DNA from: CAVSWT01 sp963731745
GTDB taxonomy: Bacteria > Bacteroidota > Ignavibacteria > Ignavibacteriales > Ignavibacteriaceae
Assembly: GCA_963731745.1 (NCBI GenBank)
Contig: CAVSWT010000012.1
Span: forward strand, 1 to 64,000
Direction: 5' to 3'
DNA: 64,000 nt
The position numbers and the translations under genes were made by a program. Positions 1 to 8,339 of this stretch are shown here, piece after piece. The notes beneath the pieces are model-generated. The model did not search any database and was not told the DNA's origin. It saw only the letters and a program-made list of their open reading frames with translations. Each line of letters starts with the position of its first letter. The stretch's first letter is position 1.

Positions 1-1
1 A

Positions 2-937
2 ATTTACGGGCAGCGTTTAGGTGAGGCATTAAACTGTATCCATTCGGTTGAAATGCCCGCAGGATGCGGGACTTCAAAATTTTGCGCTGAATGTGGGGCA
101 GGCAAGTGTAGCAAGCAGACCAGCGAAACTCTTTCAAGCTGTTCGCAAGAGTGCCGCATCGCAACCAAGCATGACAATACTGAATCACCACTAGATATTA
201 GAGTATTTACTTCTAATCTGAATATTTCAAACGAAAATTATATTTTATTCTCCATTGAAGATATAAAAGATGAAAAAAGAAGAAGCGTTCTGGAAAAAAT
301 ATTTTTTCATGATGTACTAAATACTGCAACGGCAATCCAAGGAATTTCAGAAATCTTGCATTCAACCGATGATATTAGTGAGATAAATGAATTAAGCGGT
401 CTCATATTTAATTCATCCAGTCAGCTGGTAAGTGAAATTCAATCTCAACGTGATTTATTGAATGCAGAAAATGGGCAGCTTGCCATCAATCTTCAATTGA
501 AATCGGCTAATCAAATTATCAGCAGAGTTTATGACCTTTATAAGAACACAGAATTAAGTAGGGATAAAAATTTTTTGTGCGAGTATTTGAAAAATGATAT
601 TTATTTGCAAACGGACGGTGTATTATTAATCAGATCGCTTGGCAACCTAGTAAAAAATGCCCTGGAGGCTTCAGATAAATCTGAAGAGGTAAAAATTTAT
701 TGTACAATTGAAGAGAATTTTGTTTTATTTCATGTTCAAAACAATCATGTTATTCCTGAGCATATACAATTGCAGCTATTTCAAAGATCATTTAGCACTA
801 AAGCTTCTAATGGAAGAGGAATAGGGACATATAGCGTAAAGCTGCTCGTTGAAAAGTATCTTAAAGGTGAAACTTCATTTATTTCAAATAAAAGTGATAG
901 AACAATTTTTACTATTAAGATTCCATGCAATCATTAA
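2..937 (+). CDS. sensor histidine kinase, 5'-truncated by window edge
   Basis: The open frame runs in from the window start with no stop, so the start is outside; an internal Met at 53 is not the real start. The first residues (GQRLGEALNCIHS, then CGTSKFCAECG) match the PAS-like input segment common in Bacteroidota and Chlorobi-group kinases, with a Cys-rich stretch. An H-box follows (FFHDVLNTATAIQG, phosphoacceptor His about 86 residues after Met53). The C-terminal HATPase domain has an N-box (NLVKNALEA), an F-box-like LFQRSFSTK and a G2 box (GRGIGTYSVKLL). The usual DxGxG G1 motif is poorly conserved (HVQNNHVIPEH in its place). Dimerisation and ATPase parts are otherwise complete. No response regulator follows on this strand, so its partner is probably upstream or elsewhere. 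Confidence 0.85.
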   Translation: MYGQRLGEALNCIHSVEMPAGCGTSKFCAECGAGKCSKQTSETLSSCSQECRIATKHDNTESPLDIRVFTSNLNISNENYILFSIEDIKDEKRRSVLEKIFFHDVLNTATAIQGISEILHSTDDISEINELSGLIFNSSSQLVSEIQSQRDLLNAENGQLAINLQLKSANQIISRVYDLYKNTELSRDKNFLCEYLKNDIYLQTDGVLLIRSLGNLVKNALEASDKSEEVKIYCTIEENFVLFHVQNNHVIPEHIQLQLFQRSFSTKASNGRGIGTYSVKLLVEKYLKGETSFISNKSDRTIFTIKIPCNH

Positions 938-1293
938 CTTATAAAATTTAATAAACCTGTAAATTAATTCTTCTTGACCCGGCTATTAGCTAAATTATAT
1001 TTATAAAGTCTACTAATTTATTCAGATAAGTTGAACCATTTTCAAATTAGCTTGGAGGTACAACTTAGAAATCCATTAAAAATTTCTAAGCTCAAAATTA
1101 TTACTTCTCACGGAAACTTTCTAAGATAAACACATTACAAGAATTGAATATTAATATTAAGTATAAATTTAAAAAGATTCTTATGCTGATTGTGATTATG
1201 ATAATTGTGAAACAATAGTTAGCACTATAAATTTTGCTAATGTAATTTTAAAAACACAAAAAAAAATTAATTTTAATATGAAATGGATAATCT
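938..1293. other. intergenic region, nothing recognised
   Basis: This is 356 bases of A+T-rich DNA between the kinase and the dioxygenase gene. I saw no open frame, RNA gene or clear hairpin terminator. It presumably holds the promoter of the downstream gene, but no convincing Bacteroidota-type promoter (TTTG/TAnnTTTG) could be placed. Confidence 0.5.
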
Positions 1294-2100
1294 ATGATTG
1301 ATTTAGAATTAAACGGCAGCTATGAAATTTCTAAAGAGCAAAAAAATTTTTATGAGGAAAACGGATTTGTTCTTTTAAAAGAAGTTCTATCATTGGAAGA
1401 AGTGAATGAATACAGAAAAATAATTGACAAAGTTGTCGATGATCTTACAAGTCACGATAAAAGATCTTTGGAAGAAAAAACTCCATATGAAAGAGAATTT
1501 CTTCAATGCAGTCATTTATGGAGAGAATTTCCTGAAGTAAGAAATTTCACTTTAAGCAAAAGGCTCGGTTCAATTGCAAGCCAGCTGCTAAATTCCGATC
1601 ATGTTAGATTATGGCATGACCAGGCTTTGTATAAAGTTCCTGGAGGGGCAGCTACGGAACCGCATCAGGATATAGCTTACTGGCCGATGATTGAAAAAAA
1701 TGGCGGGACAATCTGGCTGGGGTTGGACGAAGTTAAAGTTGAAATGGGAGCGATGAATTTTATTCCCGGTTCGCATAGAGAAGAATTTTTCAGCTACAAT
1801 AATAGAATCGAAGATTCAATTGAAGGAAAAAGCGATTTGCTGACGAGAGCAAAAGAAAAAATTAAAACAGAACCGGTCAGCTATAATTTAAAGCCTGGAG
1901 ATGCAACTTTTCATCATGCATTAACAATTCATTATACAGGAAAGAATCAAACGGAAAAAACAAGGAAGGGAATGACCGTAATTTATTTTGCGGATGGAGT
2001 AAGATTCGATGGTAATTCTCCGGCGGCTGATCATCACTGCGCTGAAGGAAGTGTTGATGGAGAACCAATCGCTACAAAATGGAATCCAATTATAGTTTAA
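1294..2100 (+). CDS. phytanoyl-CoA dioxygenase (PhyH) family protein
   Basis: A 268-residue protein of the PhyH family of Fe(II)/2-oxoglutarate-dependent oxygenases. The metal-binding facial triad is visible as H124 and D126 (EPHQDIAYW) and H213 (ALTIHYTGKN), with a following Arg/Lys stretch (EKTRKGMT) where the family binds 2-oxoglutarate. Length and motif spacing are normal, so the enzyme is probably active. The substrate cannot be told from sequence; bacterial PhyH members hydroxylate very different small molecules. It lies 285 bases upstream of the araB operon on the same strand and may belong to the same sugar-use locus, although the gap suggests its own transcription unit. The ATG at 1294 gives a start with no competing upstream Met. 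Confidence 0.85.
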   Translation: MIDLELNGSYEISKEQKNFYEENGFVLLKEVLSLEEVNEYRKIIDKVVDDLTSHDKRSLEEKTPYEREFLQCSHLWREFPEVRNFTLSKRLGSIASQLLNSDHVRLWHDQALYKVPGGAATEPHQDIAYWPMIEKNGGTIWLGLDEVKVEMGAMNFIPGSHREEFFSYNNRIEDSIEGKSDLLTRAKEKIKTEPVSYNLKPGDATFHHALTIHYTGKNQTEKTRKGMTVIYFADGVRFDGNSPAADHHCAEGSVDGEPIATKWNPIIV

Positions 2101-2385
2101 GGTTAACTTGCTTCATTATTTAAATTAAAAATTATAATCCTCCCCTAAAATCAGTAAGGTCTTTGCCCCATTTTAAAAACGCAATAAATTTTAGTAACAT
2201 GATTAAGCCTCACTAATTAATAATATTTAGTAAGTTTGTAATATTATTTATTCAAAAAGTATGATAATATATTTATTAATCTAAATATTTTGATAATATA
2301 AGAGACGGATAATTATTTTTCTCAATTAAAATTGATTAATTAAAAACATAATTAAACTTTTAACTTAAATTATTGTGGGGATCTA

Positions 2386-4086
2386 ATGAATAAATATGTT
2401 CTTGGATTAGACTTTGGCACTAATTCCTGTCGTGCTTTAATTGTTGATGTTTCCAATGGAAATGAATTAGCAAGTTCAATTTTTCAGTATCCGTCCGGAG
2501 AAGCTGGGATTATTGTCGACTCATCCAATCCACACTTAGCACGTCAAAATCCAGCCGATTATATAATTGGAATTGAATTCACAATTAAGAATGCCATTAA
2601 GGCCGCTAAGAAAATTGATTCAAAATTTGATGCTTTAAATATTATAGGTATAGGCGTTGATACTACAGGAAGCTCTCCATTACCTGTAAATTCCGAAGGG
2701 ACACCTTTATGTTTTCTAGATGAATTTAAAAATAATCCTAACGCTATGGTTTGGCTTTGGAAAGATCATACAAGCTTTAAAGAATCAGAAAAGATAACTG
2801 AGCTTGCATCTGAAATTCGCCCGCAATATATGAGTAAAATCGGCGGAACATATTCTTCAGAATGGTTCTGGAGTAAAATATTACATTGTAAAAATATTGA
2901 TGAAAAAGTTTTTAATGCAGCATACAGCTTTGTAGAAATTTGCGATTGGATAACAGCTTCTTTAATCGGCGATTTAAAACCGGAGAATATAAAAAGAAGT
3001 GTTTGCGCTGCCGGCCATAAAGCCATGTATAATTCAATCTGGGGCGGCCTACCGGATGAAGAATTTCTCAATAAACTTTCACCGGGATTAGGAGAACTTA
3101 AAAACCGGTTGTATAATAAAGCTTATCCAGCAAGCCATGCAGCGGGTAATATTTCTAAAGAGTGGGCAGAGAAATTAGGATTGAATAAAAATGTAATTGT
3201 ATCTGTTGGTTCTTTTGATGCACACATGGGAGCGGTTGGCGCAGGTGTTCAAACCGGAACTTTGGTAAAAATTATCGGGACAAGTACGTGTGATGTTATG
3301 GTCTGGCCAAGTGATAAATCTTTAAATGATATAAAAGGTGTTTGCGGAATTGTTGACGGCTCAGTAATGGATGGTTATTACGGAATTGAAGCCGGTCAAT
3401 CAGGAGTAGGCGATATCTTTTTATGGTTTGTTAATAATCTTGTGCCTGAAAAATATGGTAAAAAAGTCGATGAAAAATTTAAAAATTTAGGTGAAGAAGC
3501 ATCAAAGCTGCAGCCTGGTGAAACCGGTTTACTTGCTCTTGATTGGAATAATGGAAATAGAACAATTTTAGTTGATACGAGATTAACCGGATTATTACTT
3601 GGGCAAACTCTTCACACAAAACCTCATGAAATTTACAGAGCATTAATTGAAGCAACGGCATTTGGGGCATTAACCATAATTAATAGAATTGAAGAATACG
3701 GCGTGCCGGTGAAAGAAGTGGTTAACTGCGGCGGGTTGGCTTCTAAAAATTCTTTGTTAATGCAGATTTATGCTGACATAACCGGGAGGCCGATGAAAAT
3801 TTCTCGCAGCGATCAAACGCCTGCTTTAGGTGCAGCCATTTTTGGAGCAATTGCAGCCGGTAAAAAAGCAGGCGGTTACGAGTCAGTAGAAGAGGCAAAA
3901 CAAAATATGATTGGAATTAAAACTGTTTATAATCCAATCGAAGCTAATCATAAAGTTTATATCCAAATTTATAATCTTTATAAAAAAATGCACGATGCAT
4001 TTGGTACTACTAATTGGAATGGAAATCTGTTTGATGTGATGAAAGAATTATTGGTTATTAAAGATAGTATAAAAACTGTCAAATGA
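2386..4086 (+). CDS. araB: ribulokinase (FGGY carbohydrate kinase)
   Basis: A 566-residue FGGY kinase, the normal length for L-ribulokinase. The N-terminal phosphate-1 motif is LDFGTNSCRALIVDV. The central IGTSTCDVMVW and the GYYGIEAGQSGVGDIFLWF stretch are characteristic of AraB. The C-terminal NCGGLASKNSLLMQIYADI and QTPALGAAIFGA blocks complete the ATPase fold. It should phosphorylate L-ribulose to ribulose 5-phosphate, although AraB-like kinases can accept other keto-pentoses. Neither araA nor araD is in the window, so the pathway is incomplete here. It is the first gene of a tight operon (gaps of 52, 42, 17 and 32 bases) with an esterase, a permease, a ROK kinase and a glycosidase. A purine-rich GTGGGGATCT stretch lies just before the ATG. 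The 285 bases upstream show no clear operator. Confidence 0.9.
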   Translation: MNKYVLGLDFGTNSCRALIVDVSNGNELASSIFQYPSGEAGIIVDSSNPHLARQNPADYIIGIEFTIKNAIKAAKKIDSKFDALNIIGIGVDTTGSSPLPVNSEGTPLCFLDEFKNNPNAMVWLWKDHTSFKESEKITELASEIRPQYMSKIGGTYSSEWFWSKILHCKNIDEKVFNAAYSFVEICDWITASLIGDLKPENIKRSVCAAGHKAMYNSIWGGLPDEEFLNKLSPGLGELKNRLYNKAYPASHAAGNISKEWAEKLGLNKNVIVSVGSFDAHMGAVGAGVQTGTLVKIIGTSTCDVMVWPSDKSLNDIKGVCGIVDGSVMDGYYGIEAGQSGVGDIFLWFVNNLVPEKYGKKVDEKFKNLGEEASKLQPGETGLLALDWNNGNRTILVDTRLTGLLLGQTLHTKPHEIYRALIEATAFGALTIINRIEEYGVPVKEVVNCGGLASKNSLLMQIYADITGRPMKISRSDQTPALGAAIFGAIAAGKKAGGYESVEEAKQNMIGIKTVYNPIEANHKVYIQIYNLYKKMHDAFGTTNWNGNLFDVMKELLVIKDSIKTVK

Positions 4087-4138
4087 TAATTTGCTTTGGA
4101 TGTACCTAGAATCAATAATATTTTTTGAAGGAAATTAA

Positions 4139-6130
4139 ATGTTAAGCAAAATAATTCTATTATTAATAGCAATTTTTTTTACTTCATTTAAAAGTGGTGC
4201 ATTAAACGATAATATGAAAATAAATCTGCCGGCAATATTTTCTGACAATATGGTTTTGCAGAGAAACACAAGCATACCAATTTGGGGGACCGCTGCTCCC
4301 AATGAAATGATTAGAGTTGAACTTGACGGAAAAACCGCAACAACCAATGCTGATAAAGATGGAAATTGGAAGGTCTTTTTGCAAGCATTTAAAGCCGGCG
4401 GACCGTATGAATTAGTTGTAATGGGGAAAAATAAAATTACTTTTAAAAATGTTATGATTGGTGAAGTTTGGATTTGTTCCGGGCAGTCAAACATGGAAAT
4501 GAGGATGGAAGAAATTGGGGATAATTTTGATAACGAAAATGAAATCGCTAATTCCGGCAATTACAACTTACGAATTTACTCTGTGAATCAAGCTACAGCA
4601 GTAGAACCGAAGCATAATTTCACTGGGACAGGCTGGCAAATTTGTGATTCAAATACAGTTAAGAAATTTTCAGCCGTTGCATATTTTTTTGGAAAGTATA
4701 TAAGCGAAAAAATTAATATTCCAATTGGACTTATAAATTCATCTTTCGGTGGAACTGACATTGAAGCATGGACTAGCGCAGTTTCACTTCAAAATATAAA
4801 AAGATTCGAACCTATTCTTGCTGATTTAAAAAAATATTCAGACGGCGATACATCAACTGTAAAAAAATATGATGAAGAAAAATATGAGTGGAAAAGCAGC
4901 TCAAATCATACAGATCCTGGTTTTCCTAAAGAAGGAATAAGCTGGAAAGATTTTGAATTCGATGATTCTAATTGGAATAAAATGAATGTCCCGGCTTTAT
5001 GGGATCAAAAGGAGCTTGTAAATTTTGATGGTTCTGTTTGGTACAGAAAAGAAATTGATATTCCATCGAGTTGGGGCGGTCGGGAATTGATTTTAAACCT
5101 AGGCCCGATTGATGATATTGATGTAACATGGTTTAATGGAATTGAGCTTGGCAGCAGCGACCGATGGAATCAACCAAGAAAATATATAGTTCCTGCACTT
5201 AGTGTAAAACCAGGCAAAAATGTTATTGCCATCAGGTGCATTGATACCGGCGGGCCAGGAGGAATGTGGGGAGAAGAAAAGCAATACGGTATTTCTATAA
5301 ATTCAAAAGATCCAATTTCTCTTGCAGGTGAATGGAAATTTAAACAGAGCCTTGCTATGAATGAATTCCCTGCAAAACCAGTTTCTTTAGATGATCCAAA
5401 TTGTCCAACTGTACTTTTTAACGCAATGATTTCACCATTAATTCCTTATGCAATTAAAGGAGCTATTTGGTATCAAGGCGAAAACAATACTAAAAATGCT
5501 TTACAATACAGAACATTATTTCCTTTGATGATTAAAGATTGGCGCTCAAAATGGGAACAAGGAAATTTCCCTTTTTTCTTTGTACAGCTTGCTAATTATA
5601 TGAGTGTCTTTCAGGAACCTGCAGAGGATACTTGGGCTGAATTACGTGAGTCGCAATTAATGACTTTGAAAGTTGAAAATACCGGAATGGCAACTGCAAT
5701 TGATCTTGGGGATTCCTCCGATATTCATCCTAAAAATAAGAGAGAGGTTGGCAGGCGATTATCATTAATTGCATTAAGCAAACTTTATGGTTATCGCGAT
5801 GAATACAGTGGCCCCATTTACAAATCTTATCATTTGAAAGGTGATAAAATAATAATTGATTTTGATTTTTCTGATGGATTAAAAATAAAAGATGGTGATA
5901 TTTTGAAAGGATTCGCTATTGCAGGAACTGATCATAAATTTGAATGGGCGCATGCAAAAATTATAGGAAAATCTGTGATGGTTTGGAATACAACCATTAA
6001 AAATCCTATTGCTGTGCGATATGCATGGTCTTCAAATCCGGTTTGCAATCTATACAATAAAGCGGGACTCCCAGCTTCACCATTTAGAACCGACGATTGG
6101 GAAGTTTTAACGAAAGATTTTCAGAAATAG
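4139..6130 (+). CDS. sialate O-acetylesterase family protein (secreted SGNH esterase)
   Basis: A 663-residue protein with an N-terminal hydrophobic signal segment (residues 3-20). The block WICSGQSNMEM places the nucleophile at S117, and DSSDIHPKNKREVGRR supplies the catalytic D528/H530 pair, which is the SASA (DUF303) arrangement. AIWYQGENN is the conserved block III/V region. A jelly-roll galactose-binding-like insert (about residues 255-400, with DDSNWNKMNVPALWD and GSVWYRKEID) resembles the sugar-binding domain of GH2 enzymes and is common in this family. The likely role is removal of O-acetyl groups from sialic acid or from acetylated polysaccharide in the periplasm or outside the cell, before uptake by the permease encoded next. 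A purine-rich ribosome site (GAAGGAAATTAA) precedes the ATG. Confidence 0.88.
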   Translation: MLSKIILLLIAIFFTSFKSGALNDNMKINLPAIFSDNMVLQRNTSIPIWGTAAPNEMIRVELDGKTATTNADKDGNWKVFLQAFKAGGPYELVVMGKNKITFKNVMIGEVWICSGQSNMEMRMEEIGDNFDNENEIANSGNYNLRIYSVNQATAVEPKHNFTGTGWQICDSNTVKKFSAVAYFFGKYISEKINIPIGLINSSFGGTDIEAWTSAVSLQNIKRFEPILADLKKYSDGDTSTVKKYDEEKYEWKSSSNHTDPGFPKEGISWKDFEFDDSNWNKMNVPALWDQKELVNFDGSVWYRKEIDIPSSWGGRELILNLGPIDDIDVTWFNGIELGSSDRWNQPRKYIVPALSVKPGKNVIAIRCIDTGGPGGMWGEEKQYGISINSKDPISLAGEWKFKQSLAMNEFPAKPVSLDDPNCPTVLFNAMISPLIPYAIKGAIWYQGENNTKNALQYRTLFPLMIKDWRSKWEQGNFPFFFVQLANYMSVFQEPAEDTWAELRESQLMTLKVENTGMATAIDLGDSSDIHPKNKREVGRRLSLIALSKLYGYRDEYSGPIYKSYHLKGDKIIIDFDFSDGLKIKDGDILKGFAIAGTDHKFEWAHAKIIGKSVMVWNTTIKNPIAVRYAWSSNPVCNLYNKAGLPASPFRTDDWEVLTKDFQK

Positions 6131-6172
6131 TTTTTAAACTAAAACATATTAATAGAGTAATGCGGAGTTAAA

Positions 6173-7447
6173 ATGAAACGAAACTATTTTATAGTAGTAT
6201 TAATATTTGTAGTATTTTTTGTTATATCATTAATCACTAATATTTTGGGCCCGCTTGTTCCTGACATTATTAAGAGTTTTAATCTCAGTTTAACTCTCGT
6301 TTCATTTCTTCCGTTTTCATTTTTTATTGCCTATGGGGTAATGTCAATCCCTGCCGGAATGCTGGTTGAAAAATATAATGAAAAAGTTGTAATGCTTTGG
6401 GCTTTCATCATTGAATTGGTTGGAGCTTTTTTATTTGCATTGTATCCTTCTTACGTTGTGGCGCTTGGTTCTCTATTTCTGCTTGGAATTGGAATGGCCA
6501 TTTTACAAGTAGCGATTAATCCGTTGTTACGAGTAGCTGGCGGCGAGGAACATTTTGCGTTTAATTCTGTGCTTGCACAATTAGTGTTTGGTGGTGCGTC
6601 TTTCCTCAGTCCTTTTATTTATACTTACCTTGTTACAAATATTTCCGATAAAACTCATGCACAAAATTTTCTAATTTCTACTTTGTCAAATATGGTTCCT
6701 GAGAATCTTCCATGGGTTTCATTATACTGGCTGTTTGCAGTTTTAATTTTCGTAATGGTAATTGTTATTTACGTATCTAAATTCCCCAAGGTTGAAAGAA
6801 ATGAAGATGAACGTTCAGGTGCATGGGAAACACATAAAAAATTATTTAAAATGAAAACCGTTATTTTATTTTTCATTGGGATTTTTGCTTATGTTGGAAC
6901 AGAACAGGGAATAGCAAATTGGATTTCACAGTTCCTTTACGTCTATCATGGTTATGACCCTCTAAATGTAGGTTCAAATATCGTTTCATATTTTTGGGGC
7001 CTTCTCACTTTAGGTTGTGTGTTAGGCTTGGTGCTGTTAAAAATATTTGACAGCAGAAAAATTCTTGTTTGGTTTTCCATTTCCGCTTTATTCTGGTTGA
7101 GTACAGCATTGTTCGGATCTACAAATTTTATTGGGATTAACTTTGCGCTCATCTCATTTCCCATGGCTGGATTTTCTCTTTCTGTAATGTGGTCAATAAT
7201 ATTCTCATTAGCTCTTAATTCTCTTGATAGTCATCATGGTTCTTTCTCAGGTATTTTATGTACGGCAATAATTGGAGGGGCAATTGTTCCCGTTATTATT
7301 GGTTGGCTTGGAGATCTTTTCGGGCTGAGAGTTGGAATGCTGGTGATATACTTAACTTTGGGATATATTTTAAGCATAGGTTTGTGGGCTAAACCAATCA
7401 TTACAAATGAAACAATTGCTTCTAAAAAAGAAACAGTAACTGCATAA
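6173..7447 (+). CDS. FucP-type sugar MFS permease
   Basis: A 424-residue protein with about 12 predicted membrane segments. It resembles the fucose/glucose:H+ symporter branch of the major facilitator superfamily: a LGPLVPDI segment after helix 1, then FFIAYGVMSIPAGMLVEKY and LQVAINPLLRVAGG in the N-terminal half, the latter matching the FucP signature region. It probably imports the monosaccharide released by the operon's esterase and glycosidase. The substrate could be a hexose, amino sugar, or pentose; the sequence does not decide. GCGGAGTTAAA before the ATG is a good ribosome site. It lies 42 bases after the esterase and 17 bases before the ROK kinase, so all are probably co-transcribed. 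Confidence 0.88.
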   Translation: MKRNYFIVVLIFVVFFVISLITNILGPLVPDIIKSFNLSLTLVSFLPFSFFIAYGVMSIPAGMLVEKYNEKVVMLWAFIIELVGAFLFALYPSYVVALGSLFLLGIGMAILQVAINPLLRVAGGEEHFAFNSVLAQLVFGGASFLSPFIYTYLVTNISDKTHAQNFLISTLSNMVPENLPWVSLYWLFAVLIFVMVIVIYVSKFPKVERNEDERSGAWETHKKLFKMKTVILFFIGIFAYVGTEQGIANWISQFLYVYHGYDPLNVGSNIVSYFWGLLTLGCVLGLVLLKIFDSRKILVWFSISALFWLSTALFGSTNFIGINFALISFPMAGFSLSVMWSIIFSLALNSLDSHHGSFSGILCTAIIGGAIVPVIIGWLGDLFGLRVGMLVIYLTLGYILSIGLWAKPIITNETIASKKETVTA

Positions 7448-7464
7448 AACTGGAAGTATAATTT

Positions 7465-8307
7465 ATGGCGTTAATTGGAGTTGATCTTGGCGGGACTAAT
7501 GTTCGTGCTGGACGAGTTGATAATAGTACAATTAAAAAAATTTCATCTAAAAAAATAACAGCAAGCGGTTCTGAAGGAATTATATTAAACGAAATTTGTG
7601 ATACTATTGATGAAGTAATTCAACCCGATATTTCTGGTATAGGCGTTGGTGTTCCAAGTGTAGTTGATACTGAAAGAGGTGTTGTTTTTGGTGTTCAAAA
7701 TATTCCTTCGTGGAAGGAAGTTTATTTAAAAGAATATTTGGAGACAAAATATAATCTTCCAACTTATGTAAACAATGATGCAAATTGTTTTGCCGCCGGA
7801 GAAAAATATTTTGGAAAAGCTAAAGATTATAATAATGCTGTCGGATTAATTATTGGAACAGGCCTTGGTGCGGGATTGATAGTGAATGGAAAATTATATT
7901 CAGGGGCAAACTGCGGTGCCGGAGAATTTGGAACGATATCTTTCAGAGAACATAATTACGAATATTACTGCAGCGGACAATATTTTTTACAGCAATATTC
8001 AACAGACGGAGCCGCATTGTACGAAGCATCTAAAAATGAAGATGCTAACGCTTTAAAAATATTTTCTGAATTTGGAAGCAATTTGGGTGAGGCAATCAAA
8101 TTAGTTATGTATTCAATCGATCCGCAGATTATTATTTTAGGCGGATCTTTAACAAAGTCTTTTGAATTTTTTAAATCTGCCATGTGGAATTCGATTAATG
8201 AATTTGAGTATGCACACGCGCTTAAAAAAATAAAAATTGAATGTTCCGAAATAAAAAATATTGCAGTATTAGGTGCAGCTGCATTGTATCTTGATGCACA
8301 AAATTAA
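7465..8307 (+). CDS. ROK family sugar kinase (glucokinase-like)
   Basis: A 280-residue ROK protein. The ATP-binding DLGGTNVRAG motif is at residues 6-15, the sugar-binding VNNDANCFAAGE block follows, then GLIIGTGLGAGLIVNGKLYSG and GAGEFGTI. The classic ROK zinc motif CxCGxxGCxE is absent; in its place is HNYEYYCSGQYF with a single Cys. This zinc-less form is a known subgroup, so activity is still expected. It has no N-terminal helix-turn-helix, so it is an enzyme and not a ROK repressor. Likely substrates are glucose, N-acetylglucosamine or glucosamine; the adjacent exo-glucosaminidase-like gene favours an amino sugar (inference). Confidence 0.85.
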   Translation: MALIGVDLGGTNVRAGRVDNSTIKKISSKKITASGSEGIILNEICDTIDEVIQPDISGIGVGVPSVVDTERGVVFGVQNIPSWKEVYLKEYLETKYNLPTYVNNDANCFAAGEKYFGKAKDYNNAVGLIIGTGLGAGLIVNGKLYSGANCGAGEFGTISFREHNYEYYCSGQYFLQQYSTDGAALYEASKNEDANALKIFSEFGSNLGEAIKLVMYSIDPQIIILGGSLTKSFEFFKSAMWNSINEFEYAHALKKIKIECSEIKNIAVLGAAALYLDAQN

Positions 8308-8339
8308 ATTAACAATTAATAAATTTTGAATTATTAGTC

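Noticed and set aside
2231..2238. TAAGTTTG as a Bacteroidota -7 promoter box for araB
   Set aside because: It fits TAnnTTTG, but no TTTG-type -33 box lies about 19 bases upstream and such matches are common in A+T-rich DNA.
4135..4560. 141-codon minus-strand open frame under the esterase gene
   Set aside because: It is a shadow of the SASA coding frame, with no family resemblance and no start signal.
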